The translations under genes and the position numbers were made by a program. From an uncultured Erysipelotrichaceae bacterium (lineage in GTDB: Bacteria > Bacillota_I > Bacilli_A > RFN20 > CAG-826): a stretch of 33,633 nt of DNA. Location of the stretch: positions 1 through 33,633 of the forward strand of contig ONAT01000014.1 of assembly GCA_900315885.1 (NCBI GenBank), in the 5' to 3' direction. Numbering within the stretch: position 1 is the stretch's first letter; each line of letters starts with the position of its first letter. Below are positions 25,123 through 33,617 of the stretch, piece by piece. Below the pieces are notes generated by a model, which made no database searches, had not been told where the DNA came from, and saw only the letters and a program-made list of their open reading frames with translations.

Positions 25123-25207
25123 TTTTTTAAGGCTGCTTAAAAAAATACTTGTTTTATAACAAATAATATTATAATATTATTACATATAATATTACCGATA
25201 TTAGGGG
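25123..25207 (+). promoter_or_regulatory. glnA upstream region with three inverted repeats
   Basis: Within 60 bases there are three symmetric elements: TTTTTTAAG/CTTAAAAAA (25123-25144, loop GCTG), TTGTT/AACAA (25149-25162) and a perfect 20-base palindrome of A and T (25162-25181). A TTGTTT (25149-25154) and TATAAT (25170-25175) pair has a short 15-base spacer, and a second TATAAT is at 25185-25190. Repressor sites of the GlnR type (TGTNA-N7-TNACA) are similar in character but no exact match is seen. The ribosome site is GGGGG at 25204-25208. Confidence 0.45.
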
Positions 25208-25215
25208 GAATTTAT

Positions 25216-26541
25216 ATGTATTCCAAAAATGATTTAATTAGAATTGCACAAGAAGATAATGTCAATTACATAAGGCTGCAATTCTCTGATATGTTAGGCA
25301 CGATTAAATGTGTTGAGATACCAGTTAGCAAACTCGAAGAAGCTTTAGATAATAAAATAATGTTTGATGGCTCTTCTATTGAAGGTTTTGTGCGTATCAA
25401 AGAAGCTGATATGTATTTACATCCTGATTTAGATACATGGCTTATCCTTTCATTTGAAGATTCAAGATACGGAAAAGTCGCACGCTTAATTTGCGATGTC
25501 TACACTCCAAATGGCACACCTTTTTCTGGTGATCCAAGATATATCTTAAAACGTCAAATTGAAAAAATGCACGAATTCGGAATTGCCGATTTCCAAGTGG
25601 GATTCGAACCTGAGTTTTATCTATTTAAAAACGATGAAAAAGGAAACTGCACTATGGAAGTTTCTGATCTTGGCGGATATTTCGATATGTCACCAATTGA
25701 TGGGGCAAATGAATGTCGCCGTGAAATCGCTATTGAATTAGAAAAACTCGGATTTCAAATTGAATTATCACATCACGAAGTCGGACCAGGTCAACAAGAA
25801 ATTAATTTTAGATATGGCAGTGCTTTAGAAACATGTGACCGTATTCAAACATTTAAGCAAGTCGTAAAAAATATTGCTCGTAAACATAATCTCACTGCTA
25901 CATTTATGCCTAAACCAGTTTATAAATTAGCAGGTAATGGTATGCACACTAATTGTTCTTTATGGGATACAGATGGCAATAACCTTTTTTACGATAAAGA
26001 TGATTCAATGCAATTATCAAATATGGCAAAGTTATGGATGAGCGGAATATTAAATCACGCACGTGGATTAAGTGCTATCACTAATCCTTGTGTCAATTCA
26101 TACAAACGTTTAGTTTTAGGTTATGAAGCTCCTGTATATGCTTGTTGGAGCGACGCTAATCGTTCATCAATGATTCGAATACCTGCCGCTAGAGGAAACG
26201 CAACAAGAACTGAAGTTCGTAACGTTGATCCGATGGCAAATCCATATTTAGCTTTAGCTTGTATTTTAGCTTGTGGATTAGAGGGCATTGAAAAAAAAGT
26301 AGATATTATACCTCCAGTTTACGATAACATCTTTGAGTTAACACGCGAAGAACGTGAAAGTAAAGGCATTCAAAACTTACCAGAAAATCTTAAAGATGCG
26401 ATTAAAGAATTACGAAAAGATAAATTACTCCGTGATGTTTTAGGAGAACATACATATTCAAAATATATTTTAGCCAAGGAATTAGAATGGGATGAATATC
26501 GCGTTCTTATCACACCTTGGGAAATTAAAAGATACTTATAA
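25216..26541 (+). CDS. glnA: Glutamine synthetase, type I
   Basis: Cytosolic dodecameric enzyme making glutamine from glutamate, ammonia and ATP. The 441 residues fit the short GSI-alpha type of Bacillota. MFDGSSIEGFVRI at 49-61 is nearly identical to the B. subtilis enzyme and belongs to the N-terminal domain. The catalytic domain shows EPEFYLF, AGNGMHTNCSLW, NPCVNSYKRL, the ATP-binding RSSMIRIPAARG and the C-terminal TPWEIKRYL. The adenylylation-site region of the longer type is absent, so feedback control by glutamine and a repressor is more likely than covalent control. It heads the glmS-glmM-glmU operon, whose first step consumes glutamine. Confidence 0.96.
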   Translation: MYSKNDLIRIAQEDNVNYIRLQFSDMLGTIKCVEIPVSKLEEALDNKIMFDGSSIEGFVRIKEADMYLHPDLDTWLILSFEDSRYGKVARLICDVYTPNGTPFSGDPRYILKRQIEKMHEFGIADFQVGFEPEFYLFKNDEKGNCTMEVSDLGGYFDMSPIDGANECRREIAIELEKLGFQIELSHHEVGPGQQEINFRYGSALETCDRIQTFKQVVKNIARKHNLTATFMPKPVYKLAGNGMHTNCSLWDTDGNNLFYDKDDSMQLSNMAKLWMSGILNHARGLSAITNPCVNSYKRLVLGYEAPVYACWSDANRSSMIRIPAARGNATRTEVRNVDPMANPYLALACILACGLEGIEKKVDIIPPVYDNIFELTREERESKGIQNLPENLKDAIKELRKDKLLRDVLGEHTYSKYILAKELEWDEYRVLITPWEIKRYL

Positions 26542-26562
26542 TTAGGAGGAAACTTATATCTT

Positions 26563-28341
26563 ATGTGTGGAATAGTTGGTGCAGTAAATTGTAAAAATCT
26601 TAAGTCTTTTTTGCTTAAAGGACTTAAGTCACTTGATTATCGTGGGTACGATTCAGCAGGTGTTGCTTATATTGAAAATGATGTTATTAATATGCATCGT
26701 GTCGTAGGACGCGTTGAATTATTAGAAAATGAATTAAGTGGACCTATCAACTCAAGAATAGGTATTGGACATACTCGTTGGGCGACGCACGGAGAGCCAC
26801 TTATCAAGAATTGTCATCCACAAAAAAGTTTTCATGAAACATTTACACTTGTACATAATGGTGTAATTGAAAACTATTTAGAATTAAAAAGAGATTTAAT
26901 TAAAAAAGGCTATGCTTTTACTTCTGACACTGATACAGAAGTTATCGCTAATGTCATTGATAAAGAATACGAAAATACTCATGATGTTCTTCTTTCAATT
27001 AATAATGCTTTAAAAATAATAGATGGATCCTTAGCCATTGCTATGATTTTTAAAAACGATAAAGAACATTTATACTTTGCCAAAAGAAAATCTCCTCTTC
27101 TCATTGGTATAGGTACAGATACAAATTATCTTGCTTCTGATGCATTACCAATGATTAAAGTTGCCCATAAATTTATTGATTTAAGTGATGACCAATATGG
27201 TTATATTTCAAAAGATGATGTTAAGATATTTAAAGATCAAAAAGAATGTGCATATAAATACACAACAAGAAATGCCGAATTATTAAACATAGATTTAAAT
27301 GGCTATCCTCATTATATGCTTAAAGAAATTGAGGAAATCCCCGCATGCATGTCACGTTTAATTGATAATTATTACGACGGCAAAGAATTTAAGTTTAGTA
27401 AAGAGATGTTAAAGGCTTTTAAAGACGCTGACACAATTTCATTTATCGCTTGTGGCACTTCTTATCACGCTTCTTTAATTGGTAAATATTATTTTGAAAA
27501 AATTAATAAAAGAGCAAATGTCTACATTGCTTCTGAATGGGCATATTTTCCAAAATTCGAAAGCAAAGGCAAAGAAGTTTTTGTTATGGTGTCACAATCT
27601 GGTGAAACTGCGGATGTCATAAGCTGTATGAAACTTATTAAAAAGCATGGTAATGATACCTTAACCATTACAAACACTAAAGGATCAACACTTGAACGCG
27701 ATGCAACATATTCTTGCTTACTTTATGCAGGAGTAGAAATTGCGGTTGCCTCAACAAAAGCTTATAATGCGCAAGTTGCTTTATTATATTTACTAACTAA
27801 CGCAATTGTTGAAAATACTTCTTCTATTGGGTTATTAAAAAACAACAATATCGTTTTAAAACAAGTTATCTCAATGAAGAAAGATATTAAAAAGATTGCT
27901 AACAAAATAAAAGATTCTTCTCACGCCTTCTTTTTAGGACGTGGACTTGATTATTATGTAGCCTTAGAAGGATCTTTAAAGTTAAAAGAAATTACTTATA
28001 TTCATTCTGAAGCTTTCCCTGGCGGAGAATTAAAACACGGTCCTTTGGCACTAGTAGAAAAAGGAACACCAGTGTTTGGCTTTATAACTAATAAATGCAT
28101 TGAAGCCGCAATACGCGGAAACTTCTCAGAAGTTAAAGCTCGTAAAGGCACAGTTTATTCTTTTGTTACAAAAGAAAACGCTAAAAAAGGCGATGACATA
28201 GTTATTGATGATTTAGATGTTGATTTAGCTCCTCTTGCTATTGTTATGATTGCCCAATATTTAGCATATTACACAGCTTTAGCAAGAAATAATGATATTG
28301 ATAAACCACGTAACCTCGCTAAATCGGTTACTGTAGAATAG
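26563..28341 (+). CDS. glmS: Glutamine-fructose-6-phosphate aminotransferase
   Basis: Makes glucosamine 6-phosphate from fructose 6-phosphate and glutamine. The 592 residues comprise an N-terminal glutaminase with the nucleophile C2 (MCGIVGA), RGYDSAG, HTRWATHG and TDTEVIAN, then two SIS sugar-isomerase domains (about 280-420 and 450-580) with CGTSYHAS, SQSGETAD and the C-terminal KSVTVE. The start is fixed by the need for cysteine at position 2. AGGAGG lies 13 bases upstream, longer than usual. Only 21 bases separate it from glnA, so the glmS ribozyme found in many Bacillota cannot be present. Confidence 0.97.
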   Translation: MCGIVGAVNCKNLKSFLLKGLKSLDYRGYDSAGVAYIENDVINMHRVVGRVELLENELSGPINSRIGIGHTRWATHGEPLIKNCHPQKSFHETFTLVHNGVIENYLELKRDLIKKGYAFTSDTDTEVIANVIDKEYENTHDVLLSINNALKIIDGSLAIAMIFKNDKEHLYFAKRKSPLLIGIGTDTNYLASDALPMIKVAHKFIDLSDDQYGYISKDDVKIFKDQKECAYKYTTRNAELLNIDLNGYPHYMLKEIEEIPACMSRLIDNYYDGKEFKFSKEMLKAFKDADTISFIACGTSYHASLIGKYYFEKINKRANVYIASEWAYFPKFESKGKEVFVMVSQSGETADVISCMKLIKKHGNDTLTITNTKGSTLERDATYSCLLYAGVEIAVASTKAYNAQVALLYLLTNAIVENTSSIGLLKNNNIVLKQVISMKKDIKKIANKIKDSSHAFFLGRGLDYYVALEGSLKLKEITYIHSEAFPGGELKHGPLALVEKGTPVFGFITNKCIEAAIRGNFSEVKARKGTVYSFVTKENAKKGDDIVIDDLDVDLAPLAIVMIAQYLAYYTALARNNDIDKPRNLAKSVTVE

Positions 28342-28349
28342 GAGTAATT

Positions 28350-29657
28350 ATGAAGTATTTTGGAACAGATGGTATTAGAGGGGAAGCTTATGTTACCCTC
28401 ACAGAATCACTTGCAAAAAAAGTAGGAAAAAGTTTATCTACTTTGCCTTGCAAGAAAATAGTAATTGGTTATGATACACGTATATCAAACCATATGCTTG
28501 CCGATGGCATCGCAAGTGGCGCTAAAAGCGTTGGTAAAGAAGTCATTGATGTTGGAGTTATTCCTACTCCAGGCTTATGTTATTTATCTACACTTTTAGA
28601 TTGTATTGGCGTTATGATTACTGCTTCTCATAATCCTTATGTCGATAATGGCATTAAAATCTTCTTTAATGGAGCAAAAATTAAAGATGAAGAAGAATTA
28701 GTAATTGAAGATTATCTTGATTCGCATGATGATAAAATTGTTATCAATGAAGAAGGTTCAATTATATCTGATGAGTCAATGGTCGAAAAATATGTGACAT
28801 TTTTAAAAGAAAAAATGTGTCATAGCGATCTTAAGGTTGGTTTAGATTGCGCAAACGGAGCAACAAGTTTTGTTGCTGAAGAAATATTCTCTTCAAAAAT
28901 TAAAAATCTATTTGTTAGCGCGCATGAACCAAATGGCAAAAACATCAACTTAGGAGTCGGTTCAACACATATTGAAAACATTGCTAAATTAGTTAAAGAA
29001 AATGGTTTAGATGTAGGTTTTGCTTTTGATGGTGACGGCGATCGTATGCTTGCTGTCGATGAAGATGGCGTGTTACATAGCGGAGATGAATTAATTGCTG
29101 TCATTGCTTCTTATTTACATCAAAAAGCATTATTAACTAATGACACCGTTGTTTTAACAATTATGTCTAATCTTGGTATTATCTCTTCACTTAATAAGAT
29201 GGGTATAAAAGTCACTACCACTACTGTGGGTGACCGCAATGTCTTACTTGAAATGCTCAAAGACAATTATGTTGTTGGTGGAGAAAATTCTGGCCATATC
29301 ATTCAATTAAGACATCTTTCAACTGGTGATGGAATGTTATCCGCTATTGCAATCTTAAATATTATGACTGAAACTAAAAAGTCTTTAAAAGAACTAACGA
29401 GCAATTTTGAAATTTGGCCAGACAAATTAGTCAATTTAAAAGTCAAAGATAAAAAGATAGCGTTAGATTCACGTATTCAAGATAAAGTTCAAGAAACCTT
29501 AAAGCAATATAATAACGAAATTCAATTAGTTATTCGTCCAAGCGGTACAGAAAACTTATTACGTGTTTCATGTTGTGCTAAAAAACAAGGTGATGTTGAT
29601 AAAATCATTGAAACATTTGTAACAATGATAGAAACTATTGATAAGGAGATTAAATAA
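28350..29657 (+). CDS. glmM: Phosphoglucosamine mutase
   Basis: Converts glucosamine 6-phosphate to the 1-phosphate. The 435 residues show GTDGIRGEA at the start, the phosphorylated S93 in TASHNP (91-96), the magnesium loop DGDGD with D227/D229/D231 and the phosphate-binding RPSGTENLLR at 396-405. It is somewhat shorter than the usual 445-450 but all four domains appear present. GGAG lies six bases before the ATG. Co-transcribed with glmS (8-base gap) and glmU (no gap). Confidence 0.96.
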   Translation: MKYFGTDGIRGEAYVTLTESLAKKVGKSLSTLPCKKIVIGYDTRISNHMLADGIASGAKSVGKEVIDVGVIPTPGLCYLSTLLDCIGVMITASHNPYVDNGIKIFFNGAKIKDEEELVIEDYLDSHDDKIVINEEGSIISDESMVEKYVTFLKEKMCHSDLKVGLDCANGATSFVAEEIFSSKIKNLFVSAHEPNGKNINLGVGSTHIENIAKLVKENGLDVGFAFDGDGDRMLAVDEDGVLHSGDELIAVIASYLHQKALLTNDTVVLTIMSNLGIISSLNKMGIKVTTTTVGDRNVLLEMLKDNYVVGGENSGHIIQLRHLSTGDGMLSAIAILNIMTETKKSLKELTSNFEIWPDKLVNLKVKDKKIALDSRIQDKVQETLKQYNNEIQLVIRPSGTENLLRVSCCAKKQGDVDKIIETFVTMIETIDKEIK

Positions 29658-31019
29658 ATGACAAATTACGCAATTATTTTAGCAGCAGGTCAAGGTAAGA
29701 GAATGAAAGATAACTTACCAAAATGCTTACACCTTATTTTAAAAAAGCCAATGGTTAAATATGTTTATGACGCCATTGACCGCGATTTATTTAACAAAGT
29801 CATTCTTGTTAGTAACGAAGAAGCCAAAGACCAATTTGTTACTATTTTAGGCGATGAAATTACTTTAGCTATTCAAAAAGATAAATTAGGTACTGGTGAT
29901 GCTTTAAGAGTTGGCGCTTCTAAACTAGAAGATTTAGATGGCTATACTCTTGTTCTTCCTGGCGATGTACCTTTAATTGATTATGAAGATTTAAAAGTTT
30001 TCTATGACACTATTACAACCTCAAATGCTGATTTAGGTGTCTTAACAACAACTATGGAAGATCCAACGAATTATGGAAGAATCATCCGTAAAAACAATAA
30101 TGTTATTGCTATAAGAGAACAATTTGATTTAAATTATGATGAATTTGATATTAAAGAAGTTAACACTGGCATTTATCTAATTAAAAACACAATTATAAAT
30201 GATTTATTAGCTAAAATGTCTAGTGGTAAATGCTATTTAAATACTATTGTGGAAGTAGCATTAAAAACAGGACTTAAAGTATTATCATACACTTCTAGTA
30301 AGCCTAACTGTTATCTAGACATTAATGACTACTACACTCTTTCTATTGTCGAAAGACAAATAAAAATTAACACTAATAAAAAGCACTTACTTAATGGTGT
30401 TAATATTATCTCTCCAGAAACTGTAACAATTTCTTCAGAAGTTGAAATTGAAGCTGGTGTTACTATTTACCCAAATACATTTATTACTGGTAAATCTTAT
30501 ATTCATCAAGGCGCAGAAATCGGTCCTGATTCAGAATTACATAACTCGATTGTTGATAATAATGCTGTTGTTCGTCATTCTTTAGTAACGGATTCTCATG
30601 TTGGGGCTAATACAACTGTTGGACCATTCGCCCATTTACGCATGAACACTTCCGTTGAAGCAAATTGCCGTATTGGAAATTTCGTTGAAATCAAAAATTC
30701 AAAAATTGGTGAAGGCACAAAAATATCACACTTAACATATTTAGGTGATACAACATGTGGTAAGAATGTTAACTGGGGCTGTGGCTGTGTTACTGTCAAT
30801 TATGATGGTAAATTTAAAAACAAGACATATATTGGTGACAATGTATTTATTGGATGTAACACTAATTTAATAGCGCCTCTAAGCGTTGGTAATAACGTCT
30901 TTATTGCCGCTGGTTCCACTATTACTGATGATATTCCTGATGAAGCATTTTCTATTGCTAGAACTCGCCAAATAACAAAAGAAGACTACGCAAGAAAATA
31001 CTCATATACAAAAAAATAA
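29658..31019 (+). CDS. glmU: Bifunctional GlcNAc-1-phosphate uridyltransferase / glucosamine-1-phosphate acetyltransferase
   Basis: Last two steps to UDP-GlcNAc, the precursor of peptidoglycan and teichoic acid linkage units. The 453 residues are full length. The N-terminal pyrophosphorylase has LAAGQGKRM at 8-16, P21-K22 and PGDVPL. The C-terminal left-handed beta-helix shows hexapeptide repeats, the acetyltransferase active-site stretch SHLTYLGD, NYDGKFK and IAAGSTITDD. The ATG directly follows the glmM stop and an AAGGAG site is inside glmM, so the two are coupled. Confidence 0.97.
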   Translation: MTNYAIILAAGQGKRMKDNLPKCLHLILKKPMVKYVYDAIDRDLFNKVILVSNEEAKDQFVTILGDEITLAIQKDKLGTGDALRVGASKLEDLDGYTLVLPGDVPLIDYEDLKVFYDTITTSNADLGVLTTTMEDPTNYGRIIRKNNNVIAIREQFDLNYDEFDIKEVNTGIYLIKNTIINDLLAKMSSGKCYLNTIVEVALKTGLKVLSYTSSKPNCYLDINDYYTLSIVERQIKINTNKKHLLNGVNIISPETVTISSEVEIEAGVTIYPNTFITGKSYIHQGAEIGPDSELHNSIVDNNAVVRHSLVTDSHVGANTTVGPFAHLRMNTSVEANCRIGNFVEIKNSKIGEGTKISHLTYLGDTTCGKNVNWGCGCVTVNYDGKFKNKTYIGDNVFIGCNTNLIAPLSVGNNVFIAAGSTITDDIPDEAFSIARTRQITKEDYARKYSYTKK

Positions 31020-31020
31020 A

Positions 31021-31830
31021 ATGAAAATCGAATCATTTGTAAAAAATGACAATGATTTAATATCTTGTCTTAATGAAATAGGCTTTAATTATTCTCTAGC
31101 TCATTATTTATATCACCATTTAGAAAATGTAAAAGTAAATGGCGCTTTACCTACAAGTTTTGCTTTAAAAAAAGGTGACAGAATTGAAATAATTTTGGAA
31201 GAAAAGACAAAAGAATATGGTAATTCAAATAATCCACTTGATGTAATATATGAAGATGATTATATTCTTATTGTCAATAAACCACATAATATTGCCACAA
31301 TTCCAACCATAAATCATTACGATAATAATCTTTCTAGTGATGTAAATGCGTATTATAAAAAACATAATATTCACGCTAAAATACATGTCGTTAATCGTTT
31401 AGATTACGAAACATCTGGATTAGTTATATTTGCAAAGCATCAATACATCCACTCTTTATTTAGCAATATTAAAATCACTAAGCATTATCACGCCTTAGTG
31501 GAAGGAAAAATTGAGGAAGATGGAGAAATAAATAAGCCAATCAAAAAAATTGGTCAAGAGAAAAAACGTATTATTGCTAGCGATGGAAAACCAAGCATTA
31601 CACAATATGAAGTAATTGCTAAAAACGAGCATTCTACTTTTTTAGATATTAATCTATTAACAGGTCGTACACATCAAATTCGCTTGCATTTTGCCTCTAT
31701 TTTACATCCTTTAATAGGTGATAATTTATATGGTAACGGCAAAAATAAAGACACACTATGTCTAGATTGTTATTATCTTGAATTTATACATCCGATAACT
31801 CATAAATTATGTATCATTAACAAAGATTAG
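31021..31830 (+). CDS. RluA-family RNA pseudouridine synthase
   Basis: 269 residues of the RluA family, which isomerises uridine to pseudouridine in rRNA or tRNA. The catalytic aspartate is D128 in NRLDYETSGL (usual first residue H). Other family blocks are EDDYILIVNKP, LLTGRTHQIRLHFA and HPLIGDNLYG. The first 60 residues look like a degenerate S4 RNA-binding domain (VKVNGALP, LKKGDRIEI). It starts one base after the glmU stop with no evident ribosome site, so translation probably relies on ribosomes leaving glmU. The modified position cannot be told from sequence. Confidence 0.88.
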   Translation: MKIESFVKNDNDLISCLNEIGFNYSLAHYLYHHLENVKVNGALPTSFALKKGDRIEIILEEKTKEYGNSNNPLDVIYEDDYILIVNKPHNIATIPTINHYDNNLSSDVNAYYKKHNIHAKIHVVNRLDYETSGLVIFAKHQYIHSLFSNIKITKHYHALVEGKIEEDGEINKPIKKIGQEKKRIIASDGKPSITQYEVIAKNEHSTFLDINLLTGRTHQIRLHFASILHPLIGDNLYGNGKNKDTLCLDCYYLEFIHPITHKLCIINKD

Positions 31831-31877
31831 ATGTTCTTATTTTCGAGAATATCAACCCACGAAAATTTAAAGAATCT

Positions 31878-32207
31878 TTATTTTTTATACTTATTCATTA
31901 TATTACATATGGCTTTAGTTAATAAAACTGATGTCATTAATTCCTTTCCAGCATCATTATCTTTGTTAGATTCAGTCAATAGATTAATTACTTCTAATTC
32001 ATAATCTAAAAAAGGAACAAATTCTTCTTTAAACCTATTTTCATGAATTAATCTTGTTACGTATCCAGCAAGATAATCTTCTTCTAATTCAAAGTTATGA
32101 TTAAGCAATTTACAAGGTGGTATATTTAGATAAGCTTCTAAAATTTGTTTTTCATATTTTTTAACATAATTAAATTTCTTTAAAAAACGAATGTAATAGT
32201 TTACCAA
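31878..32207 (-). CDS. Small hypothetical protein with TTG start
   Basis: 109 codons, predicted mostly helical, acidic in the middle, not recognised. An in-frame stop precedes the TTG at 32207 within nine bases, no ATG is available until near the end, and the ribosome site is weak. It may be a real orphan gene or the remaining back part of a longer gene that lost its start. It lies next to another ORF without a start codon, which suggests a rearrangement boundary around 32205. Confidence 0.45.
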   Translation of the reverse strand: MVNYYIRFLKKFNYVKKYEKQILEAYLNIPPCKLLNHNFELEEDYLAGYVTRLIHENRFKEEFVPFLDYELEVINLLTESNKDNDAGKELMTSVLLTKAICNIMNKYKK

Positions 32208-32440
32208 GTATTATCTTTTTCAAGTGTCAAGAAAGCATAGTTAATGATGAATATATCAACTTTAAATGTTTGGATTGTGATGCCAAACATGAATTAGAAG
32301 GCGACATTGTTTTTGAATTGTTTGATCCTGACTATGAAAACTATCCTATCCTTATTTGTAATGATTGTAATTATGGTCGATTCGTTCCTTTAGATATTTA
32401 TAACCAAATTAAAGCTAAAAAAATTAAAGAGCCTAAATAA
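32174..32440 (+). pseudogene. Cysteine-pair (zinc-ribbon-like) ORF lacking a start codon
   Basis: The frame is open from 32174 to TAA at 32438-32440 without ATG, GTG or TTG; the only rare start would be ATT at 32210. The product contains KCLDC and, about 33 residues later, ICNDCNYG, two CxxC pairs as in a zinc ribbon, then a lysine-rich end (KAKKIKEPK). The coding composition looks real, so the front was probably lost. No family is recognised. Confidence 0.45.
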
Positions 32441-32504
32441 TTTGCTCATTTTTTATTGATGCATTTGTCGTTTTTTAAAATACAATTTTTTAGTCAAAAT
32501 AAAA

Positions 32505-32534
32505 AGGTAAGTCTACCCAAAGGTAAACTCACCT
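32505..32534. terminator. Hairpin with flanking A/T tracts, likely terminator of the RHS-tip operon
   Basis: AGGT-AGT (32505-32512) pairs with ACT-ACCT (32527-32534) with one mismatch, and TACC/GGTA closes an inner stem around CAAA. TTTTT lies on both sides, so it can end the minus-strand genes above it and plus-strand transcription from the left. Confidence 0.6.
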
Positions 32535-32559
32535 AGTTTTTGCTTGTGAAAGTAATTTG

Positions 32560-32814
32560 CTATTTTTTATTTAATATTTTTTCACATTGTGGGCATAAGC
32601 CATCTTCATTTAATGGCAAAGGTTTAAAATATTTCTTAATAAAATATACTTCTAAAGAACCATCTACCGTTGTAATTTTATCTGGCATGGAAGGATTGTA
32701 TCCTTTTTCATGGCAACATAAACATTCATTAATCCATTTTTTTAATTTTGGAAATGCATTAATATATTTTTCACCTTCATTACCTTTTTGTCTTTTCACT
32801 ATAATTTGCCCCAT
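32560..32814 (-). CDS. Small cysteine-rich protein, candidate immunity protein for the RHS tip
   Basis: 84 residues with two cysteine groups, ECLCCHEKGY (CxC plus CC near 31-34) and LCPQC near the C-terminus, likely a zinc site. Between them is a conserved-looking stretch EVYFIKKYFKPLPLNEDG. It starts inside the last 16 bases of the RHS-tip gene, so the two are translated together. A small gene directly after a polymorphic toxin tip is usually its immunity gene; that role is inferred from position alone. The fold is not recognised. Confidence 0.6.
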   Translation of the reverse strand: MGQIIVKRQKGNEGEKYINAFPKLKKWINECLCCHEKGYNPSMPDKITTVDGSLEVYFIKKYFKPLPLNEDGLCPQCEKILNKK

Positions 32815-33518
32815 TTCTTTAAAATTTCTTTTAACAATTTAATTAGTTTCCTTAAATTATCATGAGTATTATAAGGATGCTTTTGTATTTCGTTATGTAA
32901 TCTTCGCCACAAATCTTTGTTTTCAATGCCTAATTGTTTCATTGCTTCCGCCCATTGCTGATTTTGGTGCTTATTATTAGGTAAGCCACCTTTTGCAAAC
33001 ATATAAATAGCGCCTAATAATCCTGCAGCGCCTAACACTTCTGTCCCAGTAACAGTTATTGCAATCGAACCAGTAACACCAAACATCAAGGCACCACCAG
33101 AATTTATCCATCCAAAAGTTGGAACACTTACAGAAAAACTCATTCCAGCAAAAACCCCTAATCCTGCACCAATCGCCCCTCCTAATATTGTTGCACCTAA
33201 ATAATCATACCAAGCAACACTTCCATTAAAGATTTGACCGTCATCTTGATAATCAATATATGCAACAGTTCCAAATCCAATTAAAGCTCCTATAATCAAG
33301 CCTATTAAAATAGCACTATGACTAGAAGGATCATAATTATTAACTGGATCATTCCCACAATAGCAGTAAAGATTCAATCCATTAAGTTCTTCTGCTTCTA
33401 AATAATTGCATTTGTCAGGGCTTATGAATCTTCTAAATTCAGGACTATAGTATCTTGACATACAATAATAAAGTTTTGTCTCTTCATCATAGTAATATCC
33501 TTTATATAATATGTGCAT
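32799..33518 (-). CDS. Orphan RHS-repeat C-terminal tip with unrecognised toxin end
   Basis: 239 codons. Residues 1-64 are the end of an RHS/YD-repeat core: YKGYYYDEETKLYYCMSRYY, RRFISPD, NGLNLYCYCGNDPVN and DP. This is followed by a glycine-rich hydrophobic part (about 68-176, several possible membrane segments) and a basic C-terminal domain from about 180 with several histidines (H184, H208, H214, H219). In RHS proteins the part after the DP motif is a variable toxin. The toxin type here is not recognised. The ATG at 33518 has no ribosome site, and RHS-like sequence continues upstream in frame, so this is most likely a displaced tip cassette rather than a complete gene. Confidence 0.6.
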   Translation of the reverse strand: MHILYKGYYYDEETKLYYCMSRYYSPEFRRFISPDKCNYLEAEELNGLNLYCYCGNDPVNNYDPSSHSAILIGLIIGALIGFGTVAYIDYQDDGQIFNGSVAWYDYLGATILGGAIGAGLGVFAGMSFSVSVPTFGWINSGGALMFGVTGSIAITVTGTEVLGAAGLLGAIYMFAKGGLPNNKHQNQQWAEAMKQLGIENKDLWRRLHNEIQKHPYNTHDNLRKLIKLLKEILKKWGKL

Positions 33519-33617
33519 TGGGAAATCATTTCTACCAGATACAGCATATATCTTACCAGATGCTTCATAAATGTAAATTTTATTATTACAATACCAAAAA
33601 ATTATGTTCTTTTTAAC
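33519..33617 (-). pseudogene. Upstream in-frame RHS remnant
   Basis: The frame of the RHS tip stays open for 33 codons above its first ATG, reading YIYEASGKIYAVSGRNDFP, which fits the stretch that precedes YKGYYYD in RHS proteins. It ends at a TGA at 33618-33620. No start codon is available, so the full RHS gene is broken or was never attached here. Confidence 0.55.

Noticed and set aside
26541-26562. glmS ribozyme
   Set aside because: Only 21 bases lie between glnA and glmS, far too few for the ribozyme.
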